Origin: Bog-756 sp963833585
Lineage (GTDB): Bacteria; Actinomycetota; Acidimicrobiia; Acidimicrobiales; RAAP-2
Direction: 5' to 3'
Assembly: GCA_963833585.1 (NCBI GenBank)
Contig: CAWHYF010000006.1
Location: 682,001 to 746,000, forward strand
DNA: 64,000 bases
The notes beneath the pieces are model-generated. The model saw only the letters and a program-made list of their open reading frames with translations, was not told the DNA's origin and did no database searches. Position 1 is the first letter of the stretch, and every line of letters starts with the position of its first letter. The translations under genes were made by a program, and so were the position numbers. Shown here piece after piece: positions 55,042 to 62,144 of the stretch.

Positions 55042-56198
55042 CGCCCAGCACCGCCGATCGGCCGTCCACCATCGACCAGGTGGTGAAGGACCGGTCCATC
55101 GCCATCTGCTGCGGGTCGGGTGGGGTGGGGAAGACCACCACCGCGGCGGCTTTCGCCCTCCAGGCCGCCCGACTCGGGCGCCGGGCCTGCGTGGTGACCA
55201 TCGACCCGGCCCGCCGGCTCGCCAACTCCCTCGGTCTCGACGCCCTCACCAACCAGCCCACCCGGATCGAGGGGCCCTGGCCGGGGGAGCTCCATGCCCT
55301 CATGCTGGACCCCAAGGGAACCTTCGACGACCTCATCCGGCGGTACTCGGACTCCGAGCAGCAGGCCGAGGACATCAAGGTGAACCGGATCTACCGGAAT
55401 CTCACCGGGACGCTGTCGGGCACCCAGGAGTACATGGCCATGGAGAAGCTCTACGAGCTGGTCGAGGAAGGTGGGTTCGACCTGGTGGTGGTGGACACCC
55501 CCCCGTCCCGCAATGCTCTCGACTTCCTGGACGCTCCGAGGCGCCTGACCCACTTCCTCGAGAACCGCCTGTTCCAGGCCCTGATGACCCCGACCCGGGC
55601 CGGACTGAAGGTCATGGGCGTGGCAGCCCAGGCGCTGTTGCGGACCATCGCCAAGGTGGCCGGTGCCGACATCGTCCGTGACGCGGTCACCTTCTTCCAG
55701 GCCTTCGAGGGGATGGAGGAGGGGTTCCGGACGCGAGCGGCCCGGGTCCGCGAGCTGTTGACGCAGGAGAGCACGTCCTTCGTCCTGGTGGCGTCCCCCC
55801 GGCCCGACTCGGTCGACGAGGCCGTGCACTTCGCCGGCAAGCTGGCCGAATCAGGCATGTCGGTGACCGCCCTGGTGGTCAACCGGGTCCAGCCCCGTTT
55901 TGCCGAGGACGCCCAGCTGGAGTCGCTGCACCAGCAGTCCGCGGTGGCAGGAACGGCACTCGCCGAGTTGATCGACAACCTGGCCGGTTACACCTCCGCC
56001 TCGGACCGCGAGGAGCGGGCCTTCGCCGACCTGGTGGACCAGGTGGCCCCGGCCCCGGTCTACCGGGTACCCCTGTTGAATACCGACGTCCACGACCTCG
56101 CCGGGCTGAAGACCATTGCAGACCTGCTGTTCACCGCGCCGGAGGACCCGCCGGGCGCGCCTCCGAGCTCGGTGGGCGCGGCATCGGAGGAGCGCTAA
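55038..56198 (+). CDS. ArsA/GET3-like ATPase (second of pair)
   Basis: 386-residue partner of the preceding gene: C-G-S-G-G-V-G-K-T-T-T near residue 31 (Ser replaces the Lys of the signature K-G-G-V-G-K), T-I-D-P-A-R-R-L-A near 55 and D-T-P-P-S-R-N-A near 152. The C-terminal 20 residues are Pro/Gly-rich. Translational coupling to the first gene suggests an obligate heterodimer. The following receiver gene starts 3 nt after the stop. Confidence 0.85.
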   Translation: MTPSTADRPSTIDQVVKDRSIAICCGSGGVGKTTTAAAFALQAARLGRRACVVTIDPARRLANSLGLDALTNQPTRIEGPWPGELHALMLDPKGTFDDLIRRYSDSEQQAEDIKVNRIYRNLTGTLSGTQEYMAMEKLYELVEEGGFDLVVVDTPPSRNALDFLDAPRRLTHFLENRLFQALMTPTRAGLKVMGVAAQALLRTIAKVAGADIVRDAVTFFQAFEGMEEGFRTRAARVRELLTQESTSFVLVASPRPDSVDEAVHFAGKLAESGMSVTALVVNRVQPRFAEDAQLESLHQQSAVAGTALAELIDNLAGYTSASDREERAFADLVDQVAPAPVYRVPLLNTDVHDLAGLKTIADLLFTAPEDPPGAPPSSVGAASEER

Positions 56199-56201
56199 CC
56201 T

Positions 56202-56642
56202 GTGCCCGTGCGCACCATCCTCGTGGCCAGTGACGCCCCGTCAGTCCGGGCCGAAGTGACCGCCATCGCCAGTCGTCCGGAGGTCACCATCCGGGAGGCC
56301 CGGTCGGGTCCCGCGGTGATGAGGGAGGTGGCCGAGTCGCTTCCCGACCTGGTGGTGGTGGACCTCCAGATGGGCAACATGGGTGGCATGGCGGTCTGTC
56401 TCGAGCTTCGCCTCGAGGCCTCCTACGGCAAGCTCGGTTCGGTCCCGGTGCTGATGCTGCTCGACCGGCGCCCGGACGTGTTCCTGGCCCGCAGGTCGGG
56501 TGCCGAGGGGTGGGTGGTCAAACCCCTCGACCCGATCCGACTACGCCGGGCGGTGACCGCTCTGCTGGACGGTGGTACCTACTTCGACGAGTCCTACCAG
56601 CCTCTTTCTGTGGTTTCCCCGCCCGTACCCGCCGGCGCCTGA
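56202..56642 (+). CDS. Stand-alone response-regulator receiver domain protein
   Basis: 146-residue protein with a single CheY-like receiver: acidic approach in the first strand (V-A-S-D-A-P), phospho-Asp in V-V-V-D-L-Q-M near residue 54, a Thr/Ser-poor fourth strand (V-L-M-L-L-D) and Lys in V-V-K-P-L-D-P near residue 107. No DNA-binding domain. GGAGGAG (56186-56192) suits GTG 56202; TAACCT ending at 56201 would alternatively give a leaderless mRNA beginning at GTG 56208. No kinase lies nearby. Confidence 0.8.
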   Translation: MPVRTILVASDAPSVRAEVTAIASRPEVTIREARSGPAVMREVAESLPDLVVVDLQMGNMGGMAVCLELRLEASYGKLGSVPVLMLLDRRPDVFLARRSGAEGWVVKPLDPIRLRRAVTALLDGGTYFDESYQPLSVVSPPVPAGA

Positions 56643-56673
56643 CGGCTCCGTCCCAACAGACAGCGTCACCACC

Positions 56674-57612
56674 GTGTCCGTGTTCCGACGCCACGAAGAC
56701 GATCCGCCGCCATCAGGACGGGAGAGCCGGGCCCGACGCCGCGGTTCGGGGTCCAGGTCCGAGGGTGGGGCCGACGCCCAGGAGCAGTTCATCGTCGATG
56801 CTCTCCACGACCTCCACGACACGGTGGTCCGCGAGGTGATGACCCCCCGAGTCGACGTGGTGGCGCTGGCCATCCCGCTCACGGTCGAAGCCGTGACCCA
56901 GGCGGTGCGGGAGTCGGGACACAGCTGTTTCCCGGTGTACGGCGACAACCTCGACGACCTGATCGGGGTGCTCTTCGTCAACGACCTGTTCCGGGCCGGC
57001 TGGCAGATGAGCGGCGCCCAGGACCTGGCCCCCAACGGAGCCCCGACCGCCGAGGGCGGGGCGGCACCCCTGGCCGCTCCCGATCCCATCGACATCTCCA
57101 GGCGGCTCCGCCAGCCGTTCCTCGTGCCCGAGTCCCATCTGGTGCTGGAGGTATTGGCCGAGATGCGCCGTCAACGTCGGGCGTTCGCCGTGGTGGTGGA
57201 CGAGCACGGAGGAGTCGAGGGGGTGCTGACGGTGAAAGACCTACTCGGAGCTCTGGTGGGTGATCTGCCCGACGAGTTCGACCCCGATGACGAGCCCGAC
57301 GTGGTCCGGGTGGACCGCACCCGCTGGCTGGCCGACGGGCGGATGAGCGTCGATGACGTTCGAGATCGACTGGACATCAATCTCCCCGAGGGCGAGTACG
57401 TCACCTTGGGGGGCTTCCTGTTCGACGGGTTCGGCCATATCCCCGCCGAAGGGGAGTCGCTCGACGTCGACGGCTGGGAGCTCCGGGTCGCGGAGATGGA
57501 CAAGCGTCGGATCGCCAAGGTGGTGGCCCGGCGGTTGGATCCGCCGGACCTCCCGCCCCATCAGCGCCGACCGGCCGACGGTGCGGGGAACCAGCCCACC
57601 TCCGTCGGGTAG
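56674..57612 (+). CDS. CBS-domain / CorC-HlyC protein lacking the membrane domain
   Basis: 312 residues: a basic N-terminal stretch, a CBS pair at about 50-200 (R-E-V-M-T-P-R-V-D-V through V-V-D-E-H-G-G-V-E-G-V-L-T), then a CorC/HlyC transporter-associated domain (about 225-305: V-R-V-D-R-T-R-W-L-A-D-G-R, G-G-F-L-F-D). Proteins of this family usually carry an N-terminal CNNM membrane domain, which is absent, so this is the soluble CorC type. The linker between the CBS motifs is enlarged by an Ala/Pro-rich insert. Start choice among GTG codons near 56674 is uncertain. Confidence 0.82.
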   Translation: MSVFRRHEDDPPPSGRESRARRRGSGSRSEGGADAQEQFIVDALHDLHDTVVREVMTPRVDVVALAIPLTVEAVTQAVRESGHSCFPVYGDNLDDLIGVLFVNDLFRAGWQMSGAQDLAPNGAPTAEGGAAPLAAPDPIDISRRLRQPFLVPESHLVLEVLAEMRRQRRAFAVVVDEHGGVEGVLTVKDLLGALVGDLPDEFDPDDEPDVVRVDRTRWLADGRMSVDDVRDRLDINLPEGEYVTLGGFLFDGFGHIPAEGESLDVDGWELRVAEMDKRRIAKVVARRLDPPDLPPHQRRPADGAGNQPTSVG

Positions 57613-57656
57613 CATCTCCCTGGTCCAGGACCGGTCCCATGACGGATCCTGATCGA

Positions 57657-57734
57657 CGGGCTGTGGCGCAGCTTGGTTAGCGCGCTGCGTTCGGGACGCA
57701 GAGGTCCCCGGTTCAAATCCGGGCAGCCCGACCA
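57657..57734 (+). tRNA. tRNA-Pro (anticodon CGG), CCA encoded
   Basis: Acceptor arms CGGGCTG/CAGCCCG pair fully; the anticodon stem CTGCG/CGCAG encloses the loop TTCGGGA, anticodon CGG; T-arm CCCCGG-type stem with loop TTCAAAT; discriminator A at 57731 followed by encoded CCA (57732-57734). It marks the left edge of a lower-GC stretch. Confidence 0.96.
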
Positions 57735-57750
57735 CTGAAGGTGCAGGTCA

Positions 57751-57773
57751 GCCCCCAGACTCGACTGAGGGGC
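57751..57773 (+). terminator. Hairpin after tRNA-Pro
   Basis: GCCCCCAG and CTGAGGGGC pair with a one-base bulge around the loop ACTCGA, 17 nt past the tRNA CCA. Fits a tRNA transcription terminator without T-run. Confidence 0.5.
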
Positions 57774-58285
57774 CTTAGGTGCCAGCACGTTGCACAGACC
57801 CCCACCCATCTCGGTGGTGTTCCCCTTCGGGCCTGGTCGCCGTCGAGGCCCAACTCGCCGAAGAGTGCCACCCTTCCACCAGCCGGGGATCGACCGTGTC
57901 ACGACCCGGCATTCGCGGGGCACCTCCCTTCCGAATGTCTACGAAAAAGGCCGTCGATAATGCGGACGAGTTCCTGGGTAGCCATCCGGCGTTCTTGACC
58001 ACTCCTCCGGGTGGGACAACACCGGTGAACGTGGCTGCTAGGGATGGGCCTAATCGGGGGTCCTTTCCCGGTTGCTCAACGATCACCAGGTTCAAACCGA
58101 TTGTGCCTGGTATCGCAGGGACCGTTTGCTCCTGTTGTGCCAGTTGCCAGCACGCAGAGTGGAACGCCAGTGGGAACCGCGGGGGGCCTCCATCAAACTC
58201 ACTGAGGGGTGACTATCCATCCGGTGGTCTGGAACACCCGCTCGGTATCGGCACCTACGGTTCGGAGATCTGCTGAGCCGACTGG
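57774..58285. other. Gene-free, lower-GC stretch
   Basis: Open frames on both strands here (for example 57779-58276 plus, 57775-58095 minus) show no recognisable domain, no ribosome site and no codon bias. The base composition is visibly less GC-rich than the flanking housekeeping genes. No integrase, transposase or repeat of the tRNA 3' end was found. Confidence 0.55.
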
Positions 58286-59167
58286 TCATGGCCATCCGAT
58301 TCCTGGCGCCGGTGCCTGGGTGGTGAGCACTTGTCCGGTGCGTGCCGCGATGACATCGGCCACCTGATCAGTGCCGCGCCATTCGGCCGCGAGGAGAAAG
58401 AGTGTCCGCCGGTCGGGACCGCCGAGTGCGCAACCGAATATCGGTCGGTCGTGGTCGACGCGGCTCAGCACCTCGCCCCCCTCCCGGATCCTGACGACGG
58501 CTCCACGGAGGAAACCGTCGTCGCCGGTGGACGGCGTGCCGACCCAGATTGCCCCATCTGCATCCAAACAGATGGCGTCGGGGGCAAGGCCCTCCGCCCA
58601 GACCCGGCGGTTGGACAGGCTCCCGTCGGCACTGATGTCAAAGACTGTGAGCCGACTGGCGAAGGACTCGGAGATGATCAGCGTCGAGTTATCGGGCGTC
58701 ACGACCATGCCGTTGGGAAACTCCAGGTCGCCTGCCACCTGCCGCCCCGTGCCGTCGGGCGTAACGAGAACAATCATGCCAGCCTCGGGTGCTTCACCGG
58801 CAAGGAACCCAAAACCGATGCTCGTGACGTACACGTTGCCTCGTCCGTCCACGACGATGTCGTTCCATCCCTGCACCCCAAAGCGGCTCAGATCGGCGTA
58901 GGGACACGCCGAGCCGTCGGACTCGACGCACTGAAGCTCTTTGCCCGTCACCAGCAGGCGTCCGTCTGGAAGCCAGTCGATCAACCAACCGAGGCCCTCT
59001 GGTCCATGACCCAACACCTCGCTATTGCCATCGAGGTCCACCGCCCGGATCTCGCCGGTTCCCCAGTGGGCGAACCAAAATCGTCCATCGTGCCACCGAG
59101 GAGACTCCACCAAGGCGAGCCCATCCAAAAGCACCCTCGGCTCAACCGGAGGAGAGGATCTGGTCAT
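58286..59167 (-). CDS. SMP-30/gluconolactonase/LRE-like beta-propeller protein
   Basis: 293-residue six-bladed propeller. Marks are E-S-P-R-W-H-D-G-R-F-W-F near residue 20 (metal-ligating Glu), N-D-I-V-V-D-G-R-G-N-V-Y near 120, F-P-N-G-M near 165, and P-D-A-I-C-L-D-A-D-G-A-I-W near 215, the SMP-30 pattern of metal-dependent lactonases. The start is the ATG at 59167: GATAAT (59180-59175) lies 7 nt upstream, and the longer in-frame extension to 59218 looks non-coding. Codon choice is less GC-biased than in neighbouring housekeeping genes, which suggests transfer. Confidence 0.85.
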   Translation of the reverse strand: MTRSSPPVEPRVLLDGLALVESPRWHDGRFWFAHWGTGEIRAVDLDGNSEVLGHGPEGLGWLIDWLPDGRLLVTGKELQCVESDGSACPYADLSRFGVQGWNDIVVDGRGNVYVTSIGFGFLAGEAPEAGMIVLVTPDGTGRQVAGDLEFPNGMVVTPDNSTLIISESFASRLTVFDISADGSLSNRRVWAEGLAPDAICLDADGAIWVGTPSTGDDGFLRGAVVRIREGGEVLSRVDHDRPIFGCALGGPDRRTLFLLAAEWRGTDQVADVIAARTGQVLTTQAPAPGIGWP

Positions 59168-59356
59168 CTGTACGATTATCGCCACATCTCGGCGTTGTAA
59201 ACGACACCGAGAGTGCATTCCCGACGTGCCGGTCGAGGGCGGTCAGCGGCTAGCAACGAGCCAAGTGCGATTACGCCACCGAACGGGTGCGTCCTCAGGT
59301 GATCTGAGACAGGCTGCTCGCTCAGCACTATTCTCGACGCCGAAGGAGCGGGTGCG

Positions 59357-59674
59357 ATGCAAGCCATGGAAGAGCGATCGTCTGCGGGTCAGAAGGTCAG
59401 CTTGCGCAGGCGATTCTGGCGCCGACTCACCAAGCGGGTGATGCTGTTGGTGTACCAACCGGGCGACACGGTCAGTGATGTGGCCAAGCGTGTATCCACC
59501 TTCGTCCTGGGTTGGGGCGGGTTCATAGCCCTCTTCACGTGGGCCGGATACCGGCACGGCGATTTCCACGGCGTTGGCGACGGGATTGTGTTCGCTGGTG
59601 GCTTGTTCCTTTTGGCGGTCCTGGCGGCACCCGGATACAGAGGTCTTGGGCCGCCACGTCCGCACAGACGCTGA
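59357..59674 (+). CDS. Small hypothetical membrane protein
   Basis: 105 residues. The N-terminal 35 are basic (R-R-R-F-W-R-R-L-T-K-R), followed by two hydrophobic segments at about 46-65 and 77-93 and a basic tail (P-R-P-H-R-R). AAGGAG about 9 nt before the ATG supports the start. Family not recognised. It lies alone in the lower-GC stretch, divergent from the SMP-30-like gene. Confidence 0.6.
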   Translation: MQAMEERSSAGQKVSLRRRFWRRLTKRVMLLVYQPGDTVSDVAKRVSTFVLGWGGFIALFTWAGYRHGDFHGVGDGIVFAGGLFLLAVLAAPGYRGLGPPRPHRR

Positions 59675-59957
59675 AGCGCGCCAGGATTGACCGTGGCAGA
59701 AGTGGTTCAGGGACACCCCTCCCGGACCTCCCCCGCTTCGGGCGCGGGCGCCATTGGGCCTCCGGGCCGATCTAACCCGACCTCGGAAAACGTCTGCAGG
59801 CCTCTCGATTTGACCCAAAAGGAGCACCCGAATCGCCCAAAAAGGTCTTTGCGGGCAGATGTAGCTGTGACCAGGCGGATGGCCTCCGGGCCCGAGCGGC
59901 CCCGGACCGGATGGTTTGCCCATGTCGTCGAGGTTCGTGCCGCCTCTGCCGATGGCT
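59675..59957. other. Intergenic stretch without recognised gene
   Basis: 283 bp between the small membrane protein and the 3' end of the SGNH/esterase gene. Open frames here (for example 59687-60040 plus) read antisense into the esterase and show no domain. No repeat or RNA gene was seen. Confidence 0.5.
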
Positions 59958-61913
59958 TCAGTGGGCGGCGGTCGCCAACCGGAGCTGGTCCCAGAGGAAC
60001 GGTCCGAGCTGGCTCGCCCACCACTGACCTCCGATGGTGAGCGAGGTCGTGTGCCCGGTGCCGCTCTGCTCGATCTCGTAGCAGGCATTGCCGGCCGCCC
60101 GGAGGGCGTCGCAGGTCTCGGCGGCGTAGGCCGCGGTGATGTGGCTGGCGGTGTCGTAGCCGTACATGAACATCAGCGACGGCGCCTCACTGTTGGTCAA
60201 CGTCAGCTCAGCGAGCGCCGGGGTCAGGAAGGCGCCCGTCGAGACAGCGGCCGCGATCGAGGGCGAGTAGTCCGACAGGGGCCCGCTGTAGGGATAGTCA
60301 GCCGCCACCGCGCTCGCCAGGGCGAGCGCGCCCCCGGCAGAATTGCCCAGTATGGCAATCCTCGTCGGATCCACCCCGTAGGTGGCGCCATTGGCCTTGA
60401 GATAGCGCACGGACTGCTGGGCATCGAGGGTCGCGGCCGCGGCCAGAGCTGGCTCGTTGGGTCCGCCGGCGTCGGCCACCGAGACCAGCCGGTAGTCGAT
60501 GGTGACGCCAACGTAGCCGTACAGGGCGCATTGCTCCGCGTCCCAGTCCTCGTCGGTGCGACTGCCGCCGACGAACGCGCCACCGTGGACGTCGATGATC
60601 GTCGGCCGTGGTCCCGTTGAGGCGTGCGGGGGCACGAAGATGTCCATCAGGAGGGGCGAGATCACTCCCTCGGCATTGGGCGCCGACGAGTACTGCACCG
60701 TGTACTCGCTGATCTGTCCCGCGGTGTACTGCGGGGAGGCGTACGGGCCTGATGAGGGCATGCCCTCCGGTGCCGCCACGACCTGGAGGGAGAGGGTGGC
60801 CCTCCCCGAGTTCTGGGTGGCTGGCTTCACCTTGTCCTTGGTGTCGACCGCCTGCACGGTGAAGGTCGAGATCCCGATGGTCTTCGGCTTGCCGCTTATC
60901 CTTCCGGTGCTCTGCAGGCGGAGGCCCGCCGGCAAAGCACCGCTCACGATCGACCACCGATACGGGGCGAAGCCGCCCGTGGCCGCCAGCCCGGTCGAGT
61001 AGGCCGTCTTGACCGACCCCGGTGGCAACCCCATGGTGTCGATGGAAACGCCGTCGATGACCTGCTCGAACGCCGCGGCCAATTGGGCATAGCCCTGGTC
61101 GTCGGGCTGGATGCTCCCCGGCGACGTGCAGGCAACGGTCCACTGGCACACCAGGGCCACATCCTGGGGCACCGTGGTGCCCGCATAGGTGCCGGTGGTA
61201 TCGGTGTCGTCCGTTTCGAAGCGCGAGGACGGATCAGCCGTTGATGCTCCGACCGCCGAGTAGATCTGGCCGAGCAGGGCATTGAGCTGGTCGGTGTTGG
61301 CGATGCTCTGGGTGGCGACCGACTGCCCCGAGGATCCGGTCAGCCACGTGGCCAGGAACGGGTCGTAGTAGTTCATCCCGTAGATGGGAACCCCGGAACC
61401 GGCCGCTTTGAGCTGGGACAACTCCTGGGGGAGTTCGCTGGAGATCTGGCTGATGGCCGCCGAGGCACAGGTGGAGTTGACCCCCGACGACGATTGGCAC
61501 GCGGCCACGTCGCCGCCTCCGATGTCGACCGTCACGAACGCCACCTGGTGCGGGTGGGCTCGGAGAAAGGCGACTGCGTCGCCGAGCTGGGTGCCGGTTG
61601 TGTACGAGCAGCCCGGACCATTGGCCATCGAGATGGTCGTCGCTCCCCCACATCCGAGGTCGACGGCCTGCAGGTTGGAGTAACGGCTGGCCTCGTGTGC
61701 GGCGACCAGGTTCACGTAGTTCGTGGCACCCGAGCTGGCGCCGATGCCGGTGGCGAGCCCGTCACCGAGCGCCAGGTAGTAGGCCGGCGTGGGGGCCCTG
61801 GCCGCCCCGGCCGGAGCGGCGGCCAGTGTGGCCGGCAACGCGCTCGCCGCCAGCCAGGCGACCCCCATCAGCATGACACGGGTGGTCCGCGTCCATCCTG
61901 TCCGAACAGTCAC
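59958..61913 (-). CDS. Secreted fusion: degenerate SGNH-hydrolase domain, Ig-like linker, alpha/beta esterase
   Basis: 651-residue exported protein. A signal peptide (about 1-38, ending A-G-A-A-R-A) precedes an SGNH-like domain to about residue 255, in which the usual G-D-S-L reads G-D-G-L, G-x-N-D reads G-G-G-D and the final D-x-x-H-P reads S-I-Q-P: the triad and oxyanion residues are lost. A He_PIG-type Ig-like segment (G-G-F-A-P-Y-R-W-S-I-V-S-G-A-L-P-A-G-L) follows. The C-terminal 260 residues are an intact esterase/lipase domain with V-H-G-G-A-F, nucleophile G-N-S-A-G-G, and His in G-T-G-H-T-T. GTG 61913 follows GAGGGGGACGGA. Confidence 0.78.
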   Translation of the reverse strand: MTVRTGWTRTTRVMLMGVAWLAASALPATLAAAPAGAARAPTPAYYLALGDGLATGIGASSGATNYVNLVAAHEASRYSNLQAVDLGCGGATTISMANGPGCSYTTGTQLGDAVAFLRAHPHQVAFVTVDIGGGDVAACQSSSGVNSTCASAAISQISSELPQELSQLKAAGSGVPIYGMNYYDPFLATWLTGSSGQSVATQSIANTDQLNALLGQIYSAVGASTADPSSRFETDDTDTTGTYAGTTVPQDVALVCQWTVACTSPGSIQPDDQGYAQLAAAFEQVIDGVSIDTMGLPPGSVKTAYSTGLAATGGFAPYRWSIVSGALPAGLRLQSTGRISGKPKTIGISTFTVQAVDTKDKVKPATQNSGRATLSLQVVAAPEGMPSSGPYASPQYTAGQISEYTVQYSSAPNAEGVISPLLMDIFVPPHASTGPRPTIIDVHGGAFVGGSRTDEDWDAEQCALYGYVGVTIDYRLVSVADAGGPNEPALAAAATLDAQQSVRYLKANGATYGVDPTRIAILGNSAGGALALASAVAADYPYSGPLSDYSPSIAAAVSTGAFLTPALAELTLTNSEAPSLMFMYGYDTASHITAAYAAETCDALRAAGNACYEIEQSGTGHTTSLTIGGQWWASQLGPFLWDQLRLATAAH

Positions 61914-62144
61914 TCCGTCCCCCTCGTCTGGGTGGCCGGCCCGGGACCGCGGAGGATCCCGGCCGACGCTTCTGCTGGTGGTCCGCAATGTACCGGACCG
62001 ACTCGCGGCCGACCGACCCGTTCACATCTCATTCCAAGGTGGCGAGATCGGGACGGAGGCGCCAGACCGGCCGGGCCACGGCTTGGCGTAACCGACGCTG
62101 GTTCTGTAGGTTGCCCATGACGGCGGCACACCGAAGGGACAGCG

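Noticed and set aside
57561..57923. Minus-strand open frame of 120 codons across tRNA-Pro
   Set aside because: It contains the well-known spurious translation P-D-L-N-R-G-P produced antisense to tRNA genes; no independent support.
57779..58276. 165-codon plus-strand frame after tRNA-Pro
   Set aside because: No ribosome site, no domain, mixed composition without codon bias; treated as non-coding.
57774..59957. Complete genomic island with attachment sites
   Set aside because: No integrase or transposase and no second copy of the tRNA-Pro 3' end found; kept only as a composition-based finding.
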